DNA of 35,609 nucleotides from NCBI GenBank assembly GCA_025054905.1, contig JANWZF010000299.1, forward strand, positions 1-35,609, read 5' to 3'. The notes under the pieces were generated by a model. It was not told where the DNA came from. It saw only the letters and a program-made list of their open reading frames with translations, and did not search any database. Source of the stretch: Tepidimonas sp. (GTDB lineage: Bacteria > Pseudomonadota > Gammaproteobacteria > Burkholderiales > Burkholderiaceae_C). The translations under genes were made by a program, and so were the position numbers. Positions 20,379-32,651 of the stretch are shown one piece after another. Within the stretch, counting starts at the first letter, position 1, and each line of letters starts with the position of its first letter.

Positions 20379-20678
20379 CTACGCCGGCAGCAGTTCGTCA
20401 ACCCCGTACACGCCAGCCAGCGTGCGCAACCGCGCGGGCAGCCCCTCGATGCGCCAGCTCAAGCCTCGCCGCAGCAACGCGCGCCGCAGCGCCAGCAACA
20501 CCGCCAGCGCCGACGAATCGAACACCTGCAACGCGCGGGCGTCCAGCACCAGCGTGCTGCCGGCTGGCGCGGCCAGCACCGCCTGCTCGGCCTGCTGCAG
20601 CCAGCTGGGCGCCTGCACATGCGTCAGCTCGGCGGGCAACGCCGGCAACACCCGCTCGACCTCAGGAGCGCTGACCAT
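20379..20678 (-). CDS. mlaB: STAS-domain protein, MlaB-like
   Basis: TLVLDARALQVFDSSALAVLLALRRALLRRG STAS core; directly downstream of mlaC. Confidence 0.87.
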   Translation of the reverse strand: MVSAPEVERVLPALPAELTHVQAPSWLQQAEQAVLAAPAGSTLVLDARALQVFDSSALAVLLALRRALLRRGLSWRIEGLPARLRTLAGVYGVDELLPA

Positions 20679-21351
20679 GGGCGCGGTTGCGTTCGGCCAG
20701 CGTGGCGATCAGCCCGTCGATGCCGCGTGCGCTGATCTCCTGCGCAAACTGGGTGCGGTAGGTGTCCACCAGCCACACCCCCAACACGTTCAGGTCGTAG
20801 ACCTTCCAGCCCTGGGCGGTGCGGGCCAGGCGGTAGTCGAGCTGGATGGGATCGCCCTTGCCGCGGATCTCGGAACGCACCACCACCTCGGTGGCCTCCG
20901 GTGCGGCGCGCAACGGCCGGATCACCAGGGTCTGATCGGTGATCTGGGTCAGCGCGCCTGAGTAGGTGCGCACCAGCAGCGTCTTGAATTCGGCCATCAG
21001 GCGCTGGCGCTGCTCAGGCGTGGCCTGCCGCCAAAACCGCCCCACCGCCGAGGCTGTCATGCGCTCGAAGTCGACGTGCGGCATCAGCTTGCTGTCCACC
21101 AGCGCGGTGATGCGGCCCAGGTCGCCACCGCGCAGCGCCGGATCGCGCTTGACCGCCTCAAAAACCTCGCTGGCCACACGCTGGATCAACGCCTCGGGGG
21201 CTTCCAGCGTTTCGGCCGCGCGCACGGGCGGCCACGCCACGGCGAGCAGCCCCCCCAGACCCAGCAGCGCCAGCAGCGCACGGCGAGGCAAGCGGCCTGG
21301 CGACAGGACGCCCACGGCCTTCGATGCAGGGGATACCAATGTGGATTTCAT
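20662..21351 (-). CDS. mlaC: Phospholipid-binding protein MlaC
   Basis: Signal peptide; MPHVDFERMTASAVGRFWRQATPEQRQRLMAEFKTLLVRTYSGAL. Confidence 0.94.
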   Translation of the reverse strand: MKSTLVSPASKAVGVLSPGRLPRRALLALLGLGGLLAVAWPPVRAAETLEAPEALIQRVASEVFEAVKRDPALRGGDLGRITALVDSKLMPHVDFERMTASAVGRFWRQATPEQRQRLMAEFKTLLVRTYSGALTQITDQTLVIRPLRAAPEATEVVVRSEIRGKGDPIQLDYRLARTAQGWKVYDLNVLGVWLVDTYRTQFAQEISARGIDGLIATLAERNRAHGQRS

Positions 21352-21412
21352 GATCTTCAATGAGCCAGGACACGCATGCCAGGTTCCGGATGGATGCGCT
21401 TGGTTACCGTCG

Positions 21413-22162
21413 TTACCTCGTGTCGACCGGTTCGTCGCCGTCGAGCTGACCGCGCGCTTCGTCGATCTGGCGCTGGCGGCGTGCCAGGTAGGCGTCGCGC
21501 GTGAAGCTGTATTTGTCCAGCGCCGCCTGCTCCAGCAGCTCGCCAGCGCGCAGCAGACCCGCGCGCGTGTCGATCAGGCGCAAACCTTGCGCGGCGTTGC
21601 GGGTGGCCGTCTCCTCCAGGCCCTGCACCACGGCATCTCCGCGGCGGTCCAGCGGCAACGCCACCGTCTCGCGCACGCTGGAGGGCCCCAGCAACGGCAG
21701 CACCAGGTACGGGCCGGCCGGCACCCCCCAGCGCCCCAGTGTGTGGCCAAAATCCAGCGTCGTGCGGGCGATGCCCATTTCGCTGGCGATGTCCAGCACG
21801 CCAGCCAGACCGAACACCGTGTTGACCGCAAAACGCAGCGCATTTTCCGCAGCCGGCTGCGGCCGGGCCTGCAGCGCGGCGTTGACGGCCGACCACAGGT
21901 CGCGCCAGTTGGCAAAGAAGTTGCTCACCCCGGTGCGCAGCGGCTGCGGCACCGCGGCCACATAGCCCTTGGCCACCGGCTTGAGCACGGCCTCATCCAG
22001 CGCTTCGTTGAAGCGAAAGACGCTGCGGTTAAGCGGCTCCAGCGGATCGGCCGGATGCGCCTGCGGCACGCTGGCGCAGCCGCCCAGCCCCAGCGCCCCC
22101 ACCAGGACGACGGCGGCGGCCCCACGGGCCAGGCCGGGCAGCGGCCGATGCATCGGCGTCAT
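21413..22162 (-). CDS. mlaA: MlaA/VacJ family outer-membrane lipoprotein
   Basis: Lipobox LGGCAS; DPLEPLNRSVFRFNEALDEAVLKPVAKGY; NFFANWRDLWSAVNAALQARP. Confidence 0.95.
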   Translation of the reverse strand: MTPMHRPLPGLARGAAAVVLVGALGLGGCASVPQAHPADPLEPLNRSVFRFNEALDEAVLKPVAKGYVAAVPQPLRTGVSNFFANWRDLWSAVNAALQARPQPAAENALRFAVNTVFGLAGVLDIASEMGIARTTLDFGHTLGRWGVPAGPYLVLPLLGPSSVRETVALPLDRRGDAVVQGLEETATRNAAQGLRLIDTRAGLLRAGELLEQAALDKYSFTRDAYLARRQRQIDEARGQLDGDEPVDTR

Positions 22163-22632
22163 GGATCCTTCCCCCCTAGATCAGCGGCCTTGTTGAACAA
22201 AAACTGGCCGATCAGATTTTCCAGCACGACCGCCGACTGGGTACGCGTGATGACATCGCCGTTGGCCAGATTGGCCTCGGCCCCGCCGGGCTCGATGCCG
22301 ATGTACTGCTCCCCCAGCAACCCGCTGGTCAGGATCTTGAAGGAGCTGTCTTTCGGGAAAGCATAGCGTGACTCCAGTGCCAACACCACCTTGGCCTGGA
22401 AGCTGCGGTCGTCGAAGGTGATCGACTCCACCCGCCCGACCACCACGCCCGCGCTGCGCACCGCCGCCTTGGGCTTGAGCGAGCCGACATTGTCGAAGGT
22501 GGCGGTGACGCGGTAGGTGGGCGCCAGGCTCAGGTTGAGCAGGTTGGCCGCCTGCAGCGCCAGAAACAGAATGGCCGCCGCGCCGATCAGCACGAACAAC
22601 CCCACCCAGACGTCGATCTTGGAACGTTGCAT
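22159..22632 (-). CDS. mlaD: MCE-domain lipid transport protein MlaD
   Basis: KIDVWVGLFVLIGAAAILFLALQAANL...VTATFDNVGSLKPKAAVRSAGVVVGRVESITFD; SGLLGEQYIGIEPGG. Confidence 0.95.
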   Translation of the reverse strand: MQRSKIDVWVGLFVLIGAAAILFLALQAANLLNLSLAPTYRVTATFDNVGSLKPKAAVRSAGVVVGRVESITFDDRSFQAKVVLALESRYAFPKDSSFKILTSGLLGEQYIGIEPGGAEANLANGDVITRTQSAVVLENLIGQFLFNKAADLGGKDP

Positions 22633-22651
22633 CACGTCGGTCCACTCCCCA

Positions 22652-23434
22652 TCAGATCGAAAACATCAGCGCGGTCAGAATGAAATCCAGCCCCAGCACG
22701 GTCAGCGAGGCCATCACCACGGTACGGGTGGTCGCGCGCGAGACCCCCTCCGGCGTGGGGTGCGATTCGAACCCCTGCAGCAGCGCGATGAAGGTCACGG
22801 CCACGCCAAACACCACGCTCTTGACCATGCCGTTGCCCACATCGGACCACACATCGACGCCACCCTGGATCTGGCTCCAGAACGCCCCGCCGTCCACCCC
22901 GATCATCAGCACGCCCACCACCCAGCCGCCGATGATGCCCATGGCGCTGAACACCGCCGCCAGCAAGGGCATCACGATCACGCCGGCCCAAAAGCGCGGT
23001 GCCAGCACGCGGTCGATCGGATCGACCGCCATCATCTCCATCACGCTGAGCTGTTCGCCGGCCTTCATCAGGCCGATTTCGGCAGTCAACGAGGTGCCCG
23101 CCCGCCCGGCGAACAGCAGCGCCGTCACCACCGGCCCCAGCTCGCGCACCAGGCTCAGCGTCACCAGCAGCCCCAGCGCTTCGGCCGAGCCGTAACGCTG
23201 CAGCGTGTAGTAACCCTGCAGCCCGAACACAAAACCGACGAACAGGCCCGAGACGGCGATGATCGACAGCGAATAATTGCCCAGGAAGTGAATCTGGTCG
23301 CGGATCAGCCCGAAGCGGCGAAAACCCGCCCACGTCCTGAGCAGCAAACGCACGAACAGGCGCGCTCCCAGGCCCAGGTCGGCCAGCTTGGCGCGCACGC
23401 CCAGCCCCACATCGGCCGGATGCCACCAGCGCAT
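22652..23434 (-). CDS. mlaE: Lipid asymmetry ABC transporter permease MlaE
   Basis: [86 protein letters not shown]. Confidence 0.95.
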   Translation of the reverse strand: MRWWHPADVGLGVRAKLADLGLGARLFVRLLLRTWAGFRRFGLIRDQIHFLGNYSLSIIAVSGLFVGFVFGLQGYYTLQRYGSAEALGLLVTLSLVRELGPVVTALLFAGRAGTSLTAEIGLMKAGEQLSVMEMMAVDPIDRVLAPRFWAGVIVMPLLAAVFSAMGIIGGWVVGVLMIGVDGGAFWSQIQGGVDVWSDVGNGMVKSVVFGVAVTFIALLQGFESHPTPEGVSRATTRTVVMASLTVLGLDFILTALMFSI

Positions 23435-24258
23435 CAGCGTCCTCCCCCTGCGGCCTCCTGCGGGCCGAAATCTTCGGCCACCGCCGGGGCCGGGTAGTGA
23501 AAGCGCACCGGTCCGTCGGGCGAGGCAGTCACGTATTGCCGGATCAACGGGTTGTCGCTGTGGCGCACCTGCTCGGGCGTGCCCTGCATCGCCACGCGCC
23601 CATTGGCCAGCACGATGATGTGGTCGGCCACCGCAAAGGTCGACTCCAGCTCGTGCGAGACCATGAGGCTGGTCAGACCCAGCGTGTCGTTGAGCTGGCG
23701 GATCAGGCGCGCTGCGGTGCCCAGCGAAATCGGATCCAGCCCGGAGAACGGCTCGTCGTACATGATGAGCTGCGGATCCAGCGCAATCGCACGCGCCAGC
23801 GCCACCCGGCGCGCCATGCCACCTGACAGTTCACCTGGCATCAGATCGCGCGCGCCGCGCAGCCCCACGGCGTGCAGCTTCATCAGCACGATGTCACGGA
23901 TCAGCGTTTCCGGCAGGCGGGTGTGCTCCCGCAGCGGAAACGCGACGTTGTCGTACACCGACATGTCGGTGAACAAGGCGCCGAACTGAAACAGCATGCC
24001 CATGCGCCGGCGCACCGCATACAGGCCGTCGCGATCCAGGGTGCCGACATCCTGGCCATCGAACAGCACCTGGCCGCTGCGCGCGCGCAGCTGCCCGCCG
24101 ATCAGGCGCAGCAGTGTGGTCTTGCCCCCGCCAGAAGTGCCGATCAGCACGGTGACCTTGCCGCGCGGCACGTGCAGGCTGACGCGGTCGAGCACGAGCC
24201 GATCGTCGTCGTAGCCAAAGACGACGTCGCGTAGTTCGACAAGAGCAGACCCGGTCAT
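23434..24258 (-). CDS. mlaF: Lipid asymmetry ABC transporter ATP-binding protein MlaF
   Basis: Walker [46 protein letters not shown] at 24258; the track start at 24276 is a TTG inside a terminator hairpin. Confidence 0.94.
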   Translation of the reverse strand: MTGSALVELRDVVFGYDDDRLVLDRVSLHVPRGKVTVLIGTSGGGKTTLLRLIGGQLRARSGQVLFDGQDVGTLDRDGLYAVRRRMGMLFQFGALFTDMSVYDNVAFPLREHTRLPETLIRDIVLMKLHAVGLRGARDLMPGELSGGMARRVALARAIALDPQLIMYDEPFSGLDPISLGTAARLIRQLNDTLGLTSLMVSHELESTFAVADHIIVLANGRVAMQGTPEQVRHSDNPLIRQYVTASPDGPVRFHYPAPAVAEDFGPQEAAGGGR

Positions 24259-24264
24259 GGATGC

Positions 24265-24299
24265 AAAAAATGACAACAGCCGGGCGATCCCGGCTGTTG
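24265..24299 (-). terminator. Rho-independent-type terminator downstream of gltD
   Basis: Minus strand CAACAGCCGGG-ATCG-CCCGGCTGTTG (perfect 11-bp stem, 4-nt loop), then TCA-TTTTTT. Confidence 0.85.
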
Positions 24300-24333
24300 C
24301 GATGATAAGGGATAACCCGCAAGCGTGCCGGGC

Positions 24334-25800
24334 TCAGCGTGGCAGCGTCGAAGCCCCCATCAAGAATTCGTCCACCGCGCGCGCGGCCTGACGCCCTTCG
24401 CGGATCGCCCACACCACCAGCGACTGTCCGCGGCGCATGTCCCCCGCGGCAAACACCTTCGGCACGTTGGTGGCGTAGCAACCTGCGCCGTCGGTGCTGG
24501 CGCGGGCGTTGCCGCGCGCGTCGCGCTCGACGCCGAAAGCCTCCAGGATCGTGCCGATCGGCGACACAAAGCCCATCGCCAGCAGCACCAGGTCGGCTTG
24601 GTACTCCTTCTCGGTGCCCGGGATCTCGACCAGCTTGCCATCCTTCATCTCGACGTGGACGGTGCGCACGGCCGTGACCTTGCCGTTCTTGCCGACAAAT
24701 TCCTTGGTGGCGATGGCAAATTCGCGCTGGCAGCCTTCCTCGTGGCTGGAGCTGGTGCGCAGCTTCAGCGGCCAATACGGCCACGTCAGCGGTTTGTTCT
24801 CCCGCTCAGGCGGCTGCGGCATCAGCTCGAACTGCGTCACGCTGGCCGCCCCGTGCCGGTTGCTGGTGCCCACGCAGTCGCTGCCGGTATCCCCGCCACC
24901 GATGACGATGACGTGCTTGCCATCGGCGCGGATCTGCTTTTTGAGCTTGTCGCCCGCATTGACCTTGTTTTGCTGCGGCAAAAACTCCATCGCGAAGTGG
25001 ATGCCATCGAGCTGGCGCCCCGGCACCGGCAGGTCGCGTGGCTGTTCGGCCCCGCCGCACAACAACACGGCATCGAACTCGGCCAGCAGCTGCTGCGGCT
25101 CGAGAGTCTCGCGCGCGTCGTTGGTGACCTTGCAGCCCTCGGGCAAGCGCCCCACCAGCACGCGCGTGCGGAAGGTCACCCCCTCAGCCTGCATCTGCTC
25201 GATGCGGCGGTCGATCAGCCACTTCTCCAGCTTGAAGTCCGGGATGCCATAGCGCAGCAAGCCACCGATGCGGTCGTTTTTTTCAAACACCGTGACGTCG
25301 TGGCCGGCACGGGCCAGCTGCTGCGCCGCCGCCAGGCCCGAAGGGCCCGACCCCACGATGGCCACACGCTTGCCGGTCTTGACCTTGGGCGGCTGTGGCG
25401 CCACCCAGCCTTCGTTCCAGGCACGGTCGGCGATGGCGTGCTCGATCGACTTGATACCCACCGGATCGTTGTTGATGTTGAGCACACAGGCCGCCTCGCA
25501 CGGCGCCGGACAGATGCGCCCGGTGAACTCCGGAAAGTTGTTGGTGCTGTGCAGCACCTGGATCGCGTGGCGCCAGTCACCGCGGTAGACCAGGTCGTTG
25601 AAGTCCGGGATGATGTTGTTGATGGGGCAGCCGTTGTTGCAAAACGGCGTGCCGCAGTCCATGCAGCGCGCGCCCTGCACCTTGGCCTGGGCCTCGTCCA
25701 GTCCGATGACAAATTCCCGGTAGTGCTTGATGCGCTCCTGGGGGGGCTGATAGCCCTCCTCGATGCGCTCAAATTCCAGAAAGCCGGTGATCTTGCCCAT
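24334..25800 (-). CDS. gltD: Glutamate synthase small subunit
   Basis: [109 protein letters not shown]. Confidence 0.97.
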   Translation of the reverse strand: MGKITGFLEFERIEEGYQPPQERIKHYREFVIGLDEAQAKVQGARCMDCGTPFCNNGCPINNIIPDFNDLVYRGDWRHAIQVLHSTNNFPEFTGRICPAPCEAACVLNINNDPVGIKSIEHAIADRAWNEGWVAPQPPKVKTGKRVAIVGSGPSGLAAAQQLARAGHDVTVFEKNDRIGGLLRYGIPDFKLEKWLIDRRIEQMQAEGVTFRTRVLVGRLPEGCKVTNDARETLEPQQLLAEFDAVLLCGGAEQPRDLPVPGRQLDGIHFAMEFLPQQNKVNAGDKLKKQIRADGKHVIVIGGGDTGSDCVGTSNRHGAASVTQFELMPQPPERENKPLTWPYWPLKLRTSSSHEEGCQREFAIATKEFVGKNGKVTAVRTVHVEMKDGKLVEIPGTEKEYQADLVLLAMGFVSPIGTILEAFGVERDARGNARASTDGAGCYATNVPKVFAAGDMRRGQSLVVWAIREGRQAARAVDEFLMGASTLPR

Positions 25801-25833
25801 GATTCTCAGTCCTTTCGTGCGTGCGCGGCATCC

Positions 25834-30588
<4,755 letters not shown>

Positions 30589-30627
30589 GCTCGGCTCCTG
30601 ACAGTAAGAGGACGAGAGAAGGCTCGC

Positions 30628-30656
30628 AGCATAGCCGAACCGATGCCGCGTCGCAA
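30628..30656 (-). promoter_or_regulatory. Putative sigma70 promoter P2 for gltBD (TTGCGA-17-TATGCT)
   Basis: Minus strand TTGCGA CGCGGCATCGGTTCGGC TATGCT, just upstream of the gltB start. Confidence 0.45.
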
Positions 30657-30660
30657 GCGT

Positions 30661-30688
30661 ATTATATGGGGTCAGAGTACAGTATCAA
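30661..30688 (-). promoter_or_regulatory. Putative strong sigma70 promoter P1 facing gltBD (TTGATA-16-TATAAT)
   Basis: Minus strand TTGATA CTGTACTCTGACCCCA TATAAT; -35 5/6, -10 6/6. The CTCTGACCCCA repeat forms part of the spacer. Confidence 0.6.
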
Positions 30689-30727
30689 AATCGATCGACT
30701 AAACCGACCTCTAAATTGGGGACAGAG
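30667..30727. repeat. Two direct copies of an 11-bp motif TGGGG[T/A]CAGAG, 50 bp apart, at the 3' end of the RAYT-like gene
   Basis: tggggtcagag at 30667-30677 and tggggacagag at 30717-30727 (10/11 identical), with AT-rich DNA between them. Confidence 0.8.
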
Positions 30728-31409
30728 CTGAACGTCGAGGTCGCCCCGGTCGCCCCGGGACCACCCGGCGCCCGGTCGCCTCTTGCACCGCCTGCAAAAA
30801 AGCCGCATCCCCGAGCGGCCAGCCGTGCAGCGCCGCATCCTGCAGGCGCTGCACCTGCCCCGCCGGCAGCCCCTCGGCAACGCGGCGCCGCCAGGCCAGC
30901 TCACGCGCAAACGGCGTGTCGGCCAGCGCCCACCAGGCCGCCGGAGGCTGCAGGCCGCGCTGCGGCTGCAGACCGGCGTGGTGGGCGTAGCTGCTCCAGC
31001 GATGCGCCTCGGCGCTGGCGGCCACGCCACGCTGCACCGGCAGGGTCTCGACGAACAGCAACCCCGGCAACACCCAGTCTGGCGCCAGCACGGTGGCCCG
31101 GTAGCGGCCTTCCCACAAGGTGCCGCAGCGCGCGTGGCGGGCGTTGAACCCGCGCACATAACGCCTCCCAAGCCCCTGCATCAGCCGCGGCAGGCCCTCG
31201 GCCTGCGCCGGGGTCAGCAACAGCCACACTTCCGCGGGCAGCCAGGCCCAACCATGCACCGCCACCTGCTCGCGGGGTGCCAGCTCCAGCAGCGCTGCCA
31301 GCAGCGCCGCGCGGTCGACGTCGTCGGCGAACACCGCTTGCCCGTTGTGCCCGCGCCAGACCACCAGATGCGCGTGGCCAGGCACGCTCAGGCGGGGCAG
31401 ACGCGCCAT
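30711..31409 (-). CDS. RAYT-like protein (Y1/TnpA_REP superfamily transposase homolog) with a degenerate HUH motif
   Basis: MARLPRLSVPGHAHLVVWRGHNGQAVF..., LMQGLGRRYVRGFNARHARCGTLWEGRYRATVL, HRWSSYAHHAG match the TnpA_REP layout. The HUH position reads LPAEVWLLLTP. Start ATG at 31409; stop TAG lies next to the terminal repeat. Confidence 0.85.
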   Translation of the reverse strand: MARLPRLSVPGHAHLVVWRGHNGQAVFADDVDRAALLAALLELAPREQVAVHGWAWLPAEVWLLLTPAQAEGLPRLMQGLGRRYVRGFNARHARCGTLWEGRYRATVLAPDWVLPGLLFVETLPVQRGVAASAEAHRWSSYAHHAGLQPQRGLQPPAAWWALADTPFARELAWRRRVAEGLPAGQVQRLQDAALHGWPLGDAAFLQAVQEATGRRVVPGRPGRPRRSALSPI

Positions 31410-31423
31410 CGTTTGACCCCCAC

Positions 31424-32647
31424 TCAGACACGCGCGGGCGCGGCCAGCGCCGCCCGCCAGCGCGCCTGCAATGCCACCGCCAGCGCGGCCCCCGCCGCGC
31501 AGCACAGCACGTTGAACACCCACGACCAGTGCCAGCCGCCCACCTGCGAGGCGAGCCAGGCCACCAACGGCGGCCCGCTGAACTGCCCCAGCGACGACAG
31601 CTGCTGCACCCAGCCCACCGTCGTCGATACCGTGGCCGGGCTGGGCGCCAGCCGCACCGCCAGCGCAAACAGCGTACCTGGCACCAGCCCGCCCAACGCC
31701 GAAAAACCCAGCGCCGCGGCATAGCCGGCCCAGCCGGGCAGGGTAAACGTCCCCACCGCCCCCAGCGCCATCGCCCCGTAACCCAGCCACAGCAAACGCC
31801 GCACGGACCAGCCGCGCGCCAGCAGACGCCCGGCCCCAACATTGCCGCTGAGATTGATGCCAGCGGCCAAGGCGCTGGCCCATCCCACCGCGGTGGCCGA
31901 CCATCCCGCTTCGGTGTAGAGCGTTGGCAAAAAGCCCACCACCGCCAGCCACTGGCCGGAATAGGCGCCAAACGCCAGCGCCACCCACCAGGGCCCCGGC
32001 GAAGCCAGTGTCAGGCGCAACCCGCCGCAGGCCGCCCGCAGCGCATCGGCCAGCCGTGCTGCATCCCCCTCGCCCCGCCCCTGATCGGCGGGCACGCTGC
32101 GCGCCAGCAGCGCCGCGCTGGCCAGGGCCAGCAGCGCCAGCCCCCACCACGCCGCACGCCAGCCCACCGCGGCGTACAGCGGGGGGCTCAGCGCCAGCCC
32201 CAGCGCGGCGCCGATCGGCATGTACGCCCCCCACCAGCCCAGCGCGCGCGCCTGCGCGCGCACCTCGGCCACGCGGCGACGGATCAACCCCGGCGCGGGC
32301 AGCACCGTCGTCAAAAAGCCGAGGCCCTCCAGACCGCGCGTCCACAACAGGGTCTGGGGTCCCTGGGCCAGGGCACCCAGCGCGCTGCCAGCGGCCAGCA
32401 GCAACAGACCCACCAGCATCACGCGCCGCGGCCCCAGCCGGTCGGCCAGCTGCCCCAGCAGCGCACCCAAGGTCATGCCAGCCAGTTGGATCATCGACAG
32501 CAAAAAGCCACCCTGCACCAGGGTGACGCCAAGCTCTCGCGCCAGCCAGGGCAGCGCCGGCGGCAGCTTGCCCACGTGCATCGCACTGGCCACCCCCACC
32601 GCCACGATCGGCAGCGCCGGCCCGGGAATGCCCAGCAGCGTGCGCAT
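31424..32647 (-). CDS. MFS transporter (CynX/NimT-like)
   Basis: About 12 hydrophobic segments; LGQLADRLGPRRVMLVGLLLL is the MFS motif A region. ATG at 32647. Confidence 0.85.
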   Translation of the reverse strand: MRTLLGIPGPALPIVAVGVASAMHVGKLPPALPWLARELGVTLVQGGFLLSMIQLAGMTLGALLGQLADRLGPRRVMLVGLLLLAAGSALGALAQGPQTLLWTRGLEGLGFLTTVLPAPGLIRRRVAEVRAQARALGWWGAYMPIGAALGLALSPPLYAAVGWRAAWWGLALLALASAALLARSVPADQGRGEGDAARLADALRAACGGLRLTLASPGPWWVALAFGAYSGQWLAVVGFLPTLYTEAGWSATAVGWASALAAGINLSGNVGAGRLLARGWSVRRLLWLGYGAMALGAVGTFTLPGWAGYAAALGFSALGGLVPGTLFALAVRLAPSPATVSTTVGWVQQLSSLGQFSGPPLVAWLASQVGGWHWSWVFNVLCCAAGAALAVALQARWRAALAAPARV

Positions 32648-32651
32648 GGAT

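Noticed and set aside
24259-24276. Upstream TTG start (MSFFAS) for mlaF as in the ORF track
   Set aside because: The TTG lies in the stem of the gltBD terminator; homology begins at [17 protein letters not shown].
30737-30757. Short tandem repeat GGTCGCCCC x2
   Set aside because: Encodes the PGRPGRPRR tail of the RAYT-like protein; only two units, explained by coding sequence.
30711-32345. 544-aa minus-strand ORF fusing an MFS-region sequence to the RAYT-like protein
   Set aside because: The N-terminal part is an out-of-frame translation of the MFS gene; only the portion from 31409 is the RAYT-like protein. Not a real fusion.
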